DNA of 64,000 nucleotides, from the NCBI RefSeq assembly GCF_000718085.1, contig NZ_JOEC01000001.1, positions 248,001 through 312,000 on the forward strand, written 5' to 3'. A model generated the notes under the pieces. The model was given only the letters and a program-made list of their open reading frames with translations. It searched no databases and was not told the origin of the DNA. Of the stretch, positions 8,884 through 18,765 are shown piece by piece. A program made the translations under genes and the position numbers. The first letter of the stretch is position 1; every line of letters starts with the position of its first letter. Origin of the DNA: Mycetocola saprophilus. GTDB lineage: Bacteria > Actinomycetota > Actinomycetes > Actinomycetales > Microbacteriaceae.

Positions 8884-10563
8884 ATGCCCGTAACCGCCTA
8901 CACCCCGCCGAAGCTCAAGAAGGGGACCCTGCGGGTCACCCCCATCGGCGGACTCGGTGAGGTCGGTCGCAACATGACCACCTTCGAAATCGATGGCAAG
9001 CTGCTGATCGTCGACTGTGGCGTGCTCTTCCCCGAGGAGCACCAGCCCGGCGTCGACGTCATCCTGCCCGATTTTGGCCCGATCAAGGACCGTCTTCAGG
9101 ACGTGGTGGGCGTTGTGCTCACTCACGGCCACGAGGACCACATCGGTGCCGTCCCCTACCTGCTGCGTCTGCGTCAGGACATCCCGCTGATCGGCTCCGG
9201 CCTGACCCTCGCCCTGGTTGAGGCGAAGCTCAAGGAACACCGGATCAAGCCCTACACCCTGACCGTCAAGGAGGGCGAGACCGAGAAGCTGGGTCCGTTC
9301 GGCCTGGAATTCGTCGCGGTGAACCACTCGATCCCCGACGCCCTCGCGGTGTTCATCCGCACCGTGGCCGGTAACGTCCTGGTGACCGGTGACTTCAAGA
9401 TGGACCAGCTGCCGCTGGATGGCCGGATCACCGACCTGCGTGCCTTCGCGCGTCTGGGCGAGGAGGGTGTGGACCTGTTCCTGCCCGACTCCACCAACGC
9501 CGAGGTTCCCGGCTTCACCTCGCCCGAGCGCGAGATCGGCCCGGTCCTCGCCTCGGTCATGGCCAAGACCCCCGGCAAGGTAGTGGTGGCATCGTTCTCG
9601 AGCCATGTGCACCGCGTGCAGCAGGTCCTGGATGCCGCCCACCAGAACGGCCGTCGCGTCGCGCTGCTGGGTCGCTCGATGGTGCGCAACATGACCATCG
9701 CCGCCGAGCTCGGGTACCTCAAGGTGCCGGATGGCGTGCTGATCGACTTCAAGAAGACCGCCGGCGTGCCCGACAACAAGATCGTCTTCATGTCCACCGG
9801 TTCGCAGGGCGAGCCGATGGCCGTGCTCAGCCGCATGGTCAACCGCGATCACCAGGTCGAGCCGCGCGAGGGCGACACCGTGATCCTGGCCTCGAGCCTG
9901 ATCCCGGGTAACGAGAACGCCGTCTACCGCATCATCGATGGGCTGACCAAGCTCGGCGCCAACGTCGTCCACAAGGGCAACGCCCGCGTGCACGTCTCGG
10001 GCCACGCCTCGGCCGGTGAGCTGCTGTACTGCTACAACATCCTGAAGCCCAAGAACGTGCTGCCCGTTCACGGTGAGCACCGTCACCTGTTTGCCAACGG
10101 CAAGCTGGCTAACCAGACCGGTGTACCCGAGAAGAACACCATCCTCGGTGAGGATGGCACGGTTGTGGACCTGCGCGACGGTGTCGCCCGGGTGGTCGGA
10201 CAGCTCGATCTCAAGTTTGTTTACGTGGATGGTAAGACCGTCGGCGAGATCACCGAGGACGACCTGCACGACCGCCGCGTACTCGGCGAGGAGGGCTTCA
10301 TCTCCATCGTGGTGGCCGTGGACCTGAAGAACGGAAAGATCCTTTCCGGACCGCAGATCTCCGCTCGCGGATTCGCCGAGGACCCCCGAGTCTTCGACAA
10401 GGTGCGTCCCAAGCTGGTTCAGGCCCTCAACGACGCCCTCTCCAACGGCACCCGCGACACGCACGCCCTGAGCCAGATCGTGCGCCGCACGACCGGGCGC
10501 TGGGTCGCCACCTCGCTGCGTCGCCGGCCGATGATTGTGCCGCTGGTGGTCGACGCCGGCTAG
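8884..10563 (+). CDS. rnj: Ribonuclease J
   Basis: A 559-aa beta-CASP metallo-beta-lactamase ribonuclease with 5'-3' exo- and endonuclease activity, used in RNA maturation and decay. The metal-binding motif THGHEDHIGA, the aspartate in VTGDFKMD, and the SGHAS motif near residue 375 are present, and the length is normal. An AAGGAGGG ribosome site lies 4-11 nt before ATG 8884. Together with dapA it forms the usual dapA-rnj pair, and a long hairpin follows at 10585-10628. Confidence 0.97.
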   Translation: MPVTAYTPPKLKKGTLRVTPIGGLGEVGRNMTTFEIDGKLLIVDCGVLFPEEHQPGVDVILPDFGPIKDRLQDVVGVVLTHGHEDHIGAVPYLLRLRQDIPLIGSGLTLALVEAKLKEHRIKPYTLTVKEGETEKLGPFGLEFVAVNHSIPDALAVFIRTVAGNVLVTGDFKMDQLPLDGRITDLRAFARLGEEGVDLFLPDSTNAEVPGFTSPEREIGPVLASVMAKTPGKVVVASFSSHVHRVQQVLDAAHQNGRRVALLGRSMVRNMTIAAELGYLKVPDGVLIDFKKTAGVPDNKIVFMSTGSQGEPMAVLSRMVNRDHQVEPREGDTVILASSLIPGNENAVYRIIDGLTKLGANVVHKGNARVHVSGHASAGELLYCYNILKPKNVLPVHGEHRHLFANGKLANQTGVPEKNTILGEDGTVVDLRDGVARVVGQLDLKFVYVDGKTVGEITEDDLHDRRVLGEEGFISIVVAVDLKNGKILSGPQISARGFAEDPRVFDKVRPKLVQALNDALSNGTRDTHALSQIVRRTTGRWVATSLRRRPMIVPLVVDAG

Positions 10564-10584
10564 GCAACATCGCAACAGTTATCT

Positions 10585-10628
10585 CGTCACGGGCGGGTGT
10601 TCTCCACGGAGAGCACCCGCCCGTGACG
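10585..10628 (+). terminator. Hairpin terminator after rnj
   Basis: A 20-bp stem with one G-U pair (arms 10585-10604 and 10609-10628) and a CACG loop. It has no long T-tract afterwards. Probably ends the dapA-rnj transcript. Confidence 0.8.
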
Positions 10629-10752
10629 TGATTTGGGGGGTCGTGATCCTCCGCGCGGCGCAGGGCACCTCATGCCGCACACTGCTAGTTTCAAGAGGAA
10701 ACACCAGGTATGCCAGGGGGAAATCCGGCAGTGTCATATGCGCCTGGCCATC

Positions 10753-10781
10753 GCCCCGCTCACATCCGGGGCCTATTTTTT
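10753..10781 (+). promoter_or_regulatory. GC stem plus T-run directly before the exporter gene (possible attenuator)
   Basis: GCCCCG (10753-10758) pairs with CGGGGC (10767-10772) around an 8-nt loop, followed by CTATTTTTT. The ribosome site TGAGGAG of the adaptor gene begins right at the end of the T-run. This is the form of an intrinsic terminator placed before a coding sequence. A short frame starting at ATG 10738 (MRLAIAPLTSG) reads through it and could be a leader peptide. Terminator-like structure is seen; attenuation is inferred. Confidence 0.45.
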
Positions 10782-10792
10782 GAGGAGTACCC

Positions 10793-11845
10793 GTGGGGGT
10801 CTGGCGTCGTTGGATTTTTCCGAGCCTAAGAATTGTAGTGTTTGCGGCGATTGCTATCGCCCTGGTGAAGATCGCATTTTTCCCCGATCAAGATACCCGG
10901 CGTGAGGCGATCGCTCCGACCGGCAACATTGATGACCGGGTTGTCAGTGTGAGCACCGGTAATATCGCCAACCAGATCGAGCTGTCGGCCACCGTCGTGG
11001 CCGACCCCGCGGTTCCCGCCCGCGGAACCCTGGCCGGAGAGATTTCCGAGCTGCACGTCAAGGAGGGGGCCAAGGTGGCCGCCGGGGCGGTCATCGCCAC
11101 GGTGCGAAAGGAGATCGAGCAGGAGCCGATCGTCCGCACCGACGCCGAGGGTAACACCACCACCACGACGCCCGCACCCAAGTACCGCACCGCCCAGGTC
11201 ACCGCACCGGCCGCCGGTATCGTGAGCTCGCTGCCGATGGTGGTGGGTCAGTCAGTGGCCATCGGCGACCCGGTCGCCCAGGTGGCACCCGACTCGTTCT
11301 CGGTGACCGCGACCATCGATCCCGCGCAGCGATTCCGGCTGACCGAGGAGCCCACCGAGGCGCGGGTCTCGGTGACCGGTGGTCCCGATGAGTTCACCTG
11401 CACCGCTCTGCGCATCATCACCCCGCTGGAGGGTCAGTCCAGCACCCCCGAGAACCCGGGTTCCGGCGCGGCCCCCAGCGGCCCGACCGTGCGCTGCGCG
11501 GTCCCCGGAGACGTGCGCGTGTTCGCGGGCCTGGGCGGCAAGCTGATGCTGCCCGGCGGGTCGGCCGAGAACGCCCTGCTGCTGCCGGTTACCGCGGTCA
11601 AGGGCAGCTCTCAGGGCGGAACCGTCTGGGTGGTAACCGCCGACGGAACCCAGGAAAAGCGCGAGGTCAAGCTGGGCCTCAACGACGGCCGACAGGTGCA
11701 GATCACCGAGGGCCTCGCCGAGGGCGACAGCGTGCTGGAGTTCATCCCGGTGGAGGATCCCACCAACCCCGGCGGCGGTGCCGGCGAGGACTGCTTTGAG
11801 CAGCCCGACGGCAGCATCGCCTGCTCGACCTCCCAGGAGGGATAG
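10793..11845 (+). CDS. Efflux adaptor, HlyD/MacA/YknX type
   Basis: A 350-aa membrane-fusion adaptor. One N-terminal transmembrane segment (about residues 7-25) is followed by a biotinyl-lipoyl-like region (GTLAGEISELHVKEGAKVAAG) and a C-terminal beta-barrel region ending near EGLAEGDSVLEF. The GTG start at 10793 has TGAGGAG 5 nt upstream. It is the first gene of a three-gene exporter unit with an ATPase (stop/start overlap TAGTG) and an FtsX-fold permease, as in YknXYZ of Bacillus or MacAB. In a monoderm it would work across one membrane and the wall. Substrate unknown, perhaps peptides or antibiotics. Confidence 0.88.
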   Translation: MGVWRRWIFPSLRIVVFAAIAIALVKIAFFPDQDTRREAIAPTGNIDDRVVSVSTGNIANQIELSATVVADPAVPARGTLAGEISELHVKEGAKVAAGAVIATVRKEIEQEPIVRTDAEGNTTTTTPAPKYRTAQVTAPAAGIVSSLPMVVGQSVAIGDPVAQVAPDSFSVTATIDPAQRFRLTEEPTEARVSVTGGPDEFTCTALRIITPLEGQSSTPENPGSGAAPSGPTVRCAVPGDVRVFAGLGGKLMLPGGSAENALLLPVTAVKGSSQGGTVWVVTADGTQEKREVKLGLNDGRQVQITEGLAEGDSVLEFIPVEDPTNPGGGAGEDCFEQPDGSIACSTSQEG

Positions 11846-12654
11846 TGAGCCTCCTGCACCTGGAGCGGGTCACCCGAGCGGTGCGCCTGCCCGATGACAC
11901 CATCCTGCCCATCCTGCACGACGTGAGCCTGAGCGTGAGCTCGGGGGAGCGGGTATCGATCGTGGGGCGTTCGGGATCGGGCAAGTCCACCCTGCTCAAC
12001 ATCCTGGGCCTGCTGGACAACCCCACCACCGGTACCCTGCACTTTGACGGGCAGGATGTATCCCGCCTCTCTCAGCGTCGCCGTGACCGGCTGCGGGGCA
12101 ACAACGTGGGTTTCGTGTTTCAGCAGTTCAACCTGCTGGAGGGACGAACGGCCCTGGAAAACGTGCTGATGCCGCTGATGTACTCGCACGGGCGTGAGTT
12201 TTGGCGTCGCACCCGCATCGCCACCGAGATGCTCGAGCGGGTGGGACTGGGGCACCGCCTCGCGTCCTTGCCCGGCAGCCTGTCCGGTGGTGAGCAGCAG
12301 CGCGTGGCGATCGCCCGCGCCCTGGTCCGCCGTCCGCGACTGATCCTTGCCGATGAGCCCACCGGCGCCCTGGACCTGGAAACCGGGAACAGCGTGATGG
12401 CGCTGATGGATGAGATCGTGCACGAGGACGGTGCCGCGCTGGTCACGATCACCCATGACTCGGCGATCGCCGCCCGAAGTGACCGCCATTTCCGGCTGGA
12501 CCATGGGGTCCTGACCTCCGAGACCCTGGTTCCCGTCGCGGCCGCATCGGCACTGCCCGCGGCTCCGGCGGGCACCGCGGCTCCTCTGAACCCGGCGACT
12601 CCGGCGGGCACCGCGGCCCCGCTGAACCCCACGACGCCGGAGGCCACCGCATGA
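11845..12654 (+). CDS. Exporter ABC ATPase, MacB/YknY/LolD type
   Basis: A 269-aa ABC ATPase of the MacB/LolD subfamily: Walker A GRSGSGKST near residue 40, Q-loop VFQQFNLLEGRTALENV, signature LSGGEQQRVAIARAL, Walker B LILADEPTGALD and H-loop THDS. The GTG start shares a base with the TAG stop of the adaptor gene. The C-terminus carries an Ala/Pro-rich tail with a near-exact repeat (PAGTAAPLNP, twice), unusual for the family and encoded by a short tandem DNA repeat at about 12565-12630. Confidence 0.94.
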   Translation: MSLLHLERVTRAVRLPDDTILPILHDVSLSVSSGERVSIVGRSGSGKSTLLNILGLLDNPTTGTLHFDGQDVSRLSQRRRDRLRGNNVGFVFQQFNLLEGRTALENVLMPLMYSHGREFWRRTRIATEMLERVGLGHRLASLPGSLSGGEQQRVAIARALVRRPRLILADEPTGALDLETGNSVMALMDEIVHEDGAALVTITHDSAIAARSDRHFRLDHGVLTSETLVPVAAASALPAAPAGTAAPLNPATPAGTAAPLNPTTPEATA

Positions 12655-13892
12655 ACGGCTTCTTCGCCGGCATCGTCGGTGCCTTTTCCGATGCCGCCCA
12701 GGAGGTGCGGGTCCATCGTGGGCGCGTGCTGCTCTCCCTCGTCGGGGTGGCCGCGGCGGTCACCGCGCTCACTGTATCGATGGCGTTTGCCGACATCGCC
12801 GAGCGCACGGTGGTCGAGCAGATGGAAACCTATACCGGACGCCCCACCACCCTGGATCTCACCGCATCGCCCACGGACGAGCCCCGTATCGACCACGTCG
12901 AGCGGTTGGAGAGCGCCTGGTTTGACGTGATGAAGCGCTCGGACATCACCCACGCCACCCGTGATAGCAACGCCTCCGCGCGGATGCGATTCAGCGACGG
13001 CGCCCAGGATGTGCAGCTGCAGCTTGTGGACCAGCCGTACGCGGTGATGCGCCACCTGCGCATGCTGGAGGGGACCTGGTTCGCCCCCGGAGACAGCGAG
13101 CGATTGGCACCGGCCCTGGTGGTGAGCCGCAATATGTACGAGATGCTGGGGTCCCCAGACCTGCGCACCCACCCCACGATCGTCAGCCCCGGCCTCGGCA
13201 ACGCGCGCCTGGTGATCATCGGCGTCTATGACGGGCCGATCTATGAGGGGATGCCGCCCGAGGCGAAGATCCTCACGGCCTCATTCCGTCAGGTGGCACC
13301 CGAGAAGGATGTGCTGACGGCGGCCAGCGGCACCCGCTACCAGATGTGGGTTCCGCAGGACATCGGGGACGAACTGGGCAAGCGCATCAAACAGTCCATC
13401 GCCGGAGCGCTGGGGGACGGGTTCCTCGTCGAGGTCTATAACAACAACCAGGGCGGGATGGATCCCAGCCAGGATCCCACGGTCATCTTCCGCCTGCTCT
13501 CGCTCGGGATCGGCGCGATCATTCTCACCCTCGGTGCCCTGGGTCTGGTCAACATCGCGATCGTCTCGGTGCGCCAGCGGGTGCGCGAGATCGGTGTGCG
13601 CCGTTCCTTCGGGGCGAGCACCGGTCGGGTGTTCTTCTCGGTCATGATGGAGAGTGTGGTCGCCACGGTGGTTGCCGGATTTGTCGGGGTGATGATCGCG
13701 ATCCTGATCATGCGCATCCCCGCCGTTTACGGGATCTTCACCGGCGGAGCGGTGGGTACCGGTGCCCCGGCCTTCCCGGTGGGGGCCGCGGTGACCGGCA
13801 TGGTCGCGGCGACGATTGTGGGGGCGCTGGCCGGCCTCATCCCGGCGATTATCGCGACCCGGGTCAAGGTCATCGACGCCCTGCGGTACTAG
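12651..13892 (+). CDS. Exporter permease, MacB/FtsX fold
   Basis: A 413-aa permease with one N-terminal transmembrane segment (about residues 22-45), a large extracytoplasmic domain (about 50-280) and three C-terminal transmembrane segments starting with LLSLGIGAIILTLGALGLVNIAIV and the motif QRVREIGVRRSFGAS, the hallmark of the MacB/FtsX family. The ATG overlaps the ATPase stop by ATGA. It completes the three-gene exporter. Confidence 0.92.
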   Translation: MNGFFAGIVGAFSDAAQEVRVHRGRVLLSLVGVAAAVTALTVSMAFADIAERTVVEQMETYTGRPTTLDLTASPTDEPRIDHVERLESAWFDVMKRSDITHATRDSNASARMRFSDGAQDVQLQLVDQPYAVMRHLRMLEGTWFAPGDSERLAPALVVSRNMYEMLGSPDLRTHPTIVSPGLGNARLVIIGVYDGPIYEGMPPEAKILTASFRQVAPEKDVLTAASGTRYQMWVPQDIGDELGKRIKQSIAGALGDGFLVEVYNNNQGGMDPSQDPTVIFRLLSLGIGAIILTLGALGLVNIAIVSVRQRVREIGVRRSFGASTGRVFFSVMMESVVATVVAGFVGVMIAILIMRIPAVYGIFTGGAVGTGAPAFPVGAAVTGMVAATIVGALAGLIPAIIATRVKVIDALRY

Positions 13893-13918
13893 CGTTCGTA
13901 CCGAGCATCGCGATCGCA

Positions 13919-13969
13919 GAAATCCGCGGGATCACCAGGCAAGAAACGCCGCGTGATTCCGCGGATTTC
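13919..13969 (+). terminator. Hairpin terminator after the exporter operon
   Basis: A 17-bp stem (arms 13919-13935 and 13953-13969, one G-U pair) with a 17-nt loop, located 27 nt after the permease stop. No T-tract follows. Confidence 0.65.
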
Positions 13970-14016
13970 CGCGTCAATCCCGGAAAAAATCGGTGGGGCG
14001 CAGTACCGTAGAGAAC

Positions 14017-16998
14017 ATGGCTACCCGTTCCACACCCACCGGACCGCGCAAGAAGTCGACCACCACGTCGGCCACCGCGCGGAGCGGTGGTGCGCGCACC
14101 ACCGCCGGCGCCTCGGCCAAATCTGGCAAGGGTGCCGCGGCAAAACCCGCGACCGCGACCACCAAGGTCGCGTCCTCGCGCGCGTCCAAGACCGCGCAAA
14201 CCCCGACCGTGGCATTCCCCACCGAGTCCTCACGCAACCCGATTGCGGTGGCCTGGATGGCGCTCGCCCACGTGGTCGGCGGTGCCTTCCGCGCCTTCGG
14301 CAGCGAAAAGCTGGAGCCCGAGGAGCGCCGCGACGGCGTGCCGTTCCTGTTCTTCTTGCTCGCGGTGATCGGTGCCGCGGTGGTCTGGTTCGGCGTGAAC
14401 AACCCGGTGGCCCAGAACCTCAACGCCTGGAGCTTTGGCGGACTGGTGGGCCAGGTGGCCTTCGCGATGCCGGTGATCCTGATCCTGCTGGCGCTGTGGC
14501 TGTTCCGCAATCCCAGCTCGGTGCACGATAACGGACGTATCGGGATCGGCCTGTCCATCGCGCTGATCTCCGTGACCGGGCTCTGCCACACCTTCTCCTC
14601 TCTGCCCGATCCCAGCCAGGGCCTGCCCGCCCTGGCGGCGGCCGGTGGCCTGATCGGCTGGATGATCGGTGGTCCGCTGACCTTCCTGCTCACCCCGATC
14701 GGCTCGGGTATCGTGCTCTCGCTGGTCCTGGCGCTCAGCCTGCTGATCATCACCAAGACCCCGCCGAACCGCATCGGTGCGCGCCTCAAGGAACTCTACG
14801 GCTGGCTGTTTGGTGCCGATGTGCACACCGAGCCGCGCGCGAAGGCCGACGCCGCGACGGCTTCGGCCGCAGCTGCCGGCGACTCGGACATCGAGGACGA
14901 TCCGATCGCCGATCCCAACATGCTGCCCTGGTGGCGTCGCAACTCCTCCAAGCGCGAGGAGGCCCCCGAGACCACGGCCCCGTCCGATTCCGACGCCCTC
15001 ACCGAGCTACTGGGTGGCACCACCCGCGGTGGCTTTGACAGCGCGCTGGAGCCCGAGGTTGTGGCTCCGGTCCCCGACAACACCGCCGGCCAGACCGAGG
15101 CCATCGCCCACCTGGCCGCCGCCGAGGCCGCCCTGGACGGCTACGCCGCCGCCGGGGCCTCGAGCGGGCTGCGGGAGGACGACGCCACCGACCAGACCGA
15201 AATCCTGCCGGACCTCACCTCGGTGGCGCTGCGCGACGGTTCGGACACCGGAGAGCTCGCCCGTGGCGGCATCCCCGATGTCCAGAGCGGTCCCTATCAG
15301 CTGCCCTCGGCTCAGTCCCTCTCGGCGGGAACCCCGCCCAAGGCGCGCTCGGCCGCCAACGACGCGATCGTCGCGGCGATCACCGAGGTGTTCGCCCAGT
15401 TCAAGGTGGATGCCAAGGTCACCGGCTTTAGCCGTGGCCCGACGGTGACCCAGTACGAGATCGAGGTGGGTCCCGGCGTCAAGGTTGAGCGGATCACCGC
15501 GCTGCAAAACAACATCGCCTATGCGGTGGCCTCCAACGAGGTGCGCATCCTCGCCCCGATTCCCGGTAAGTCGGCGATCGGTGTGGAGATCCCCAACACC
15601 GACCGCGAGATCGTCTCCCTCGGCGACGTGCTGCGCTCCCCGGTGAACGTCAAGGCCACCCACCCGATGACCATCGGCGTGGGCAAGGATGTCGGCGGTG
15701 GGTTTGTCGTGGCGAACCTCGCCAAGATGCCCCACCTGCTGGTGGCCGGATCCACCGGTTCGGGTAAGTCCTCGTTTGTGAACTCGATGATCACCAGCCT
15801 CCTGATGCGCGCGACGCCGCAGGAGGTCCGGATGGTCCTGATCGACCCCAAGCGCGTGGAGCTTGCGCCCTATGCGGGCATCCCGCACCTGATCACCCCG
15901 ATCATCACCAATGCCAAGAAGGCCGCCGAGGCGCTGCAGTGGGTCGTCAAGGAAATGGACATGCGCTACGACGATCTGGCAAGCTTCGGCTTCCGCCACA
16001 TCGACGACTTCAACCGTGCGGTCCTGGGCGGCGAGATCGTGCTGCCCGCCGGTTCCGAGCGTGTGCTCAAGCCCTACCCGTATCTTCTGGTGGTCGTGGA
16101 CGAGCTCGCCGACCTGATGATGGTGGCCCCGCGCGACGTGGAGGACTCGATCGTGCGGATCACCCAGCTGGCACGCGCATCGGGTATCCACCTGGTGCTG
16201 GCCACCCAGCGTCCCTCGGTGGACGTGGTGACCGGTCTGATCAAGGCCAACGTGCCCTCGCGCCTCGCGTTCGCCGTAACCTCGGTGACCGACTCCCGCG
16301 TGATCCTCGACCAGCCCGGTGCCGATAAGCTCATCGGCCAGGGTGACGCCCTGTTCATGCCGATGGGTGCCTCCAAGGCGCTGCGGGTCCAGGGTGCCTG
16401 GGTCAACGAGGACGAGATCGAAAAGGTTGTGCACCACGTCACCGCCCAGGCGCGTCCCGACTACCGCAAGGATGTCGAGGCCGTGATCGAGAAGAAGGAG
16501 GTCGACGCGGACATCGGCGATGACCTCGAGCTGCTGTGCGAGGCCGTCACCCTCGTGGTCGGCACCCAGTTCGGCTCAACCTCGATGCTGCAGCGCAAGC
16601 TCCGCGTGGGCTTCGCCAAGGCCGGGCGTCTGATGGACCTGATGGAGTCCCGCGACATCGTGGGGCCCTCCGAGGGATCCAAGGCCCGCGATGTCCTGGT
16701 GACCGCCGAGCAGCTGCCCGGGACCCTGGCGCTGCTGCGCGGGGAGACTCCGCCGCCCGCCGCCACTGCTGCGCCGGCGGCTCCCACCGCGCCGTCTGCT
16801 CCGGCCAGCGCGGCCCCGGCCGGCCTGCCGCTGCCGGGCCCGGTGGATGACGACGCCCCCAGCCACACCGCCGCGGCACCCGCCGTGGATGACCGCTACG
16901 CGGATGACCCGGTCGAGAAGCAGTTCGAGGGGTATCCGGTGGTCAACGCCGATGACGAAGACGGCGAAGACGCCTGGGGACTGACGGGACGAGACTGA
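14017..16998 (+). CDS. ftsK: DNA translocase FtsK/SpoIIIE
   Basis: A 993-aa septal DNA pump that clears and aligns chromosome ends at division. It has a basic Thr/Ser/Ala-rich N-terminus, about four to five membrane segments between residues 65 and 260, an acidic linker, and the motor domain with Walker [10 protein letters not shown] near residue 578 and Walker [12 protein letters not shown]. The C-terminal gamma winged-helix domain ([20 protein letters not shown]) recognises KOPS-like DNA. ATG 14017 is preferred because TACCGT at 14004-14009 precedes it by 7 nt. An Ala/Pro tail follows the gamma domain, which is unusual but seen in actinobacteria. pgsA starts 1 nt after its stop. Confidence 0.97.
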   Translation: MATRSTPTGPRKKSTTTSATARSGGARTTAGASAKSGKGAAAKPATATTKVASSRASKTAQTPTVAFPTESSRNPIAVAWMALAHVVGGAFRAFGSEKLEPEERRDGVPFLFFLLAVIGAAVVWFGVNNPVAQNLNAWSFGGLVGQVAFAMPVILILLALWLFRNPSSVHDNGRIGIGLSIALISVTGLCHTFSSLPDPSQGLPALAAAGGLIGWMIGGPLTFLLTPIGSGIVLSLVLALSLLIITKTPPNRIGARLKELYGWLFGADVHTEPRAKADAATASAAAAGDSDIEDDPIADPNMLPWWRRNSSKREEAPETTAPSDSDALTELLGGTTRGGFDSALEPEVVAPVPDNTAGQTEAIAHLAAAEAALDGYAAAGASSGLREDDATDQTEILPDLTSVALRDGSDTGELARGGIPDVQSGPYQLPSAQSLSAGTPPKARSAANDAIVAAITEVFAQFKVDAKVTGFSRGPTVTQYEIEVGPGVKVERITALQNNIAYAVASNEVRILAPIPGKSAIGVEIPNTDREIVSLGDVLRSPVNVKATHPMTIGVGKDVGGGFVVANLAKMPHLLVAGSTGSGKSSFVNSMITSLLMRATPQEVRMVLIDPKRVELAPYAGIPHLITPIITNAKKAAEALQWVVKEMDMRYDDLASFGFRHIDDFNRAVLGGEIVLPAGSERVLKPYPYLLVVVDELADLMMVAPRDVEDSIVRITQLARASGIHLVLATQRPSVDVVTGLIKANVPSRLAFAVTSVTDSRVILDQPGADKLIGQGDALFMPMGASKALRVQGAWVNEDEIEKVVHHVTAQARPDYRKDVEAVIEKKEVDADIGDDLELLCEAVTLVVGTQFGSTSMLQRKLRVGFAKAGRLMDLMESRDIVGPSEGSKARDVLVTAEQLPGTLALLRGETPPPAATAAPAAPTAPSAPASAAPAGLPLPGPVDDDAPSHTAAAPAVDDRYADDPVEKQFEGYPVVNADDEDGEDAWGLTGRD

Positions 16999-16999
16999 C

Positions 17000-17584
17000 A
17001 TGACCACACCCACACCGGCCACCGTGCCCTCCAACTGGAATCTACCCAACGCGATCACCGTGTTCCGCATCCTGCTGGCCCCGCTCTTTATCTGGTGGGT
17101 GCTGGCGGATGACGGTGCCGATGGGCCGCTGCGCTGGTGGGCTGCGGGACTGTTTATCTTTGCCATCGCGACCGACGGCATCGACGGGGCCATTGCCCGG
17201 CGCACCGGTCAGGTGACCGATCTGGGCAAGCTGCTGGATCCGATTGCCGATAAGGTCCTCACCGGTGGCGCGCTGGTGGCGCTCTCGATCATCGGCGAGC
17301 TGCCGGTGTGGGTGACCGTGATCGTGCTGGTGCGCGAGATCGGGATCACCGTGCACCGGATGATCGTGGTCAGCGACCACGTGGTTGCCGCCGCCTGGAT
17401 GGGCAAGCTCAAGACCGTGGCCCAGGCGGTCGCCATCTCGCTGGCCCTGCTGCCCTTCCCGATGCTGCTGGGCGACTGGGTCAACGTGGTGAACATCATC
17501 ACGATGACCATTGCCGTGGTCCTCACCATCGCCAGCGGCATCGACTACGTCATCACCGAGATTCGCGGACGCGCCCGCCGATGA
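17000..17584 (+). CDS. pgsA: CDP-diacylglycerol-glycerol-3-phosphate 3-phosphatidyltransferase
   Basis: A 194-aa integral membrane enzyme making phosphatidylglycerophosphate for PG and cardiolipin synthesis. The CDP-alcohol phosphotransferase motif is complete: DGIDGAIAR, then GKLLDPIADK. Several hydrophobic helices follow. It starts 1 nt after ftsK and its TGA overlaps the ATG of cinA, so ftsK-pgsA-cinA form an operon as in many actinobacteria. Confidence 0.95.
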   Translation: MTTPTPATVPSNWNLPNAITVFRILLAPLFIWWVLADDGADGPLRWWAAGLFIFAIATDGIDGAIARRTGQVTDLGKLLDPIADKVLTGGALVALSIIGELPVWVTVIVLVREIGITVHRMIVVSDHVVAAAWMGKLKTVAQAVAISLALLPFPMLLGDWVNVVNIITMTIAVVLTIASGIDYVITEIRGRARR

Positions 17585-18153
17585 CCGGGCACCCCGCGTC
17601 TCCGGCGGAGCCGACCGATGCCCGGGCGGCGGAGTATGGGGACGCTCGGTCTCGGGATGCCGAGCTGGCCGACGTCGTGGCCTGTGGATTTAGCATCGCC
17701 GTGGCCGAGTCGCTGACCGGCGGGCTGGTACTCGCCTCGATCGTCTCCGTTCCCGGAGCCTCGGCGGTGTTGCGCGGGGGAGTGGTCGCCTATGACACCG
17801 AGCTCAAGCACCGTGTGCTCGGGGTGGATGCGGCGCTGCTGGCCGAATTCGGGCCGGTGGATCCCCGGGTGGCCGAGCAGATGGCCCGCGGGGCCCGGCG
17901 AATCGGAACCACCGCGGCGGGCGAGGCGCAGATCGGTGTCTCGACCACGGGGGTCGCCGGACCCACTCCGGATCCGCAGACCGGTACCCCGGTGGGAACC
18001 GTCTTTATCGGGATCAGTAGCGTCCGTGGTGATCGCTCGATCGCGGTGCACGCCCACGGTGATCGCGCGCAGATTCGCGAGTGGAGCGTGCGTGCGGCGA
18101 TCCGCGCGGTGCTCGAAGAAGCCCGGATTCTCGGGGAACACGCCCATTCCTGA
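17581..18153 (+). CDS. cinA: CinA C-terminal-domain protein (nicotinamide-nucleotide amidase)
   Basis: A 190-aa stand-alone CinA C-terminal domain, which deamidates NMN in pyridine nucleotide salvage. Motifs AESLTGG near residue 44, a GGVVAYDT segment, and STTGVAGP are visible. The ATG at 17581 overlaps the pgsA stop. The first 35 residues are a low-complexity extension; the fold starts at AELADVVACGFSIAV. Confidence 0.92.
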   Translation: MTGHPASPAEPTDARAAEYGDARSRDAELADVVACGFSIAVAESLTGGLVLASIVSVPGASAVLRGGVVAYDTELKHRVLGVDAALLAEFGPVDPRVAEQMARGARRIGTTAAGEAQIGVSTTGVAGPTPDPQTGTPVGTVFIGISSVRGDRSIAVHAHGDRAQIREWSVRAAIRAVLEEARILGEHAHS

Positions 18154-18189
18154 AGATTCGCCGATAACCTGGAATAGACCCCCGGGGGG

Positions 18190-18324
18190 CTGGGTTATAT
18201 TCGGTGTCAACAAATGTGCGGCAAGATCTCACCGATTCCGGGGTTTCCCAGGGAACGGTGTAGTAATCTAAATCATCCCTCGGGTTAATCGATCCGGGGT
18301 CGCACGGCAGAAAGGGAGGCCCCA
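18190..18324 (+). promoter_or_regulatory. Leader and possible promoters of the clgR-like gene
   Basis: Between cinA and the next gene there are two -10-like hexamers, TATATT (18196-18201) and TAATCT (18264-18269), and a ribosome site AAAGGGAGG before ATG 18325. This suggests a dedicated promoter and a leader of about 50 nt, unlike the leaderless neighbours. Confidence 0.4.
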
Positions 18325-18633
18325 ATGGTACTCGTACGTCAGGAAATCGGCGACGTTCTTCGTGACTTCCGCCTGCAGAAGGGACGCACTCTGCGTCAGG
18401 TTGCGGGCAAGGCCAGCGTGGCTCTCGGCTACCTCAGCGAGGTTGAACGTGGTCAGAAGGAGGCTTCCAGCGAGATTCTCGCCTCGGTAGCCGACGCGCT
18501 CGACACCCCCATCTCAGTCATCATGCGCGAGGTTGGTGATCGCCTGGCGATCATCGAGGGCCTCGCGCCGATCCCGGACACCATTCCGGAGAGCTTCACG
18601 GCCGACATCGAAGCCGAACTCGCGATTCGCTAG
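18325..18633 (+). CDS. clgR: XRE-family regulator, ClgR-like
   Basis: A 102-aa protein with an N-terminal helix-turn-helix (RTLRQVAGKASVALGYLSEV, about residues 21-40), followed by the typical ClgR segment ERGQKEASSEILASVADALD. ClgR activates clp protease and stress genes in actinobacteria and is often downstream of pgsA-cinA and upstream of recA, exactly as here. The ribosome site AAAGGGAGG is strong. Confidence 0.88.
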   Translation: MVLVRQEIGDVLRDFRLQKGRTLRQVAGKASVALGYLSEVERGQKEASSEILASVADALDTPISVIMREVGDRLAIIEGLAPIPDTIPESFTADIEAELAIR

Positions 18634-18645
18634 TCCCGCCGGCAC

Positions 18646-18675
18646 AACACCCCGCACGAATTCGTGCGGGGTGTT
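18646..18675 (+). terminator. Perfect hairpin after the clgR-like gene
   Basis: A perfect 15-bp inverted repeat (18646-18660 with 18661-18675; in practice a 13-bp stem with a 4-nt loop) followed by TGCGTTG. It lies 12 nt after the stop codon. Confidence 0.85.
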
Positions 18676-18765
18676 TGCGTTGTCGGGCATCGTCTCCTCG
18701 GTCTGTGCCGTGGGTGCGCCGAGGTGTGTGGGGGCAGGGTCGGGGGAGTTGGGTAGGCTGAACGG

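Noticed and set aside
8506..10575. Long minus-strand open frame opposite rnj
   Set aside because: Mirror of ribonuclease J; no recognisable protein and no ribosome site.
15007..16437. Minus-strand open frame opposite ftsK
   Set aside because: Antisense to conserved FtsK motor sequence; composition typical of a shadow frame.
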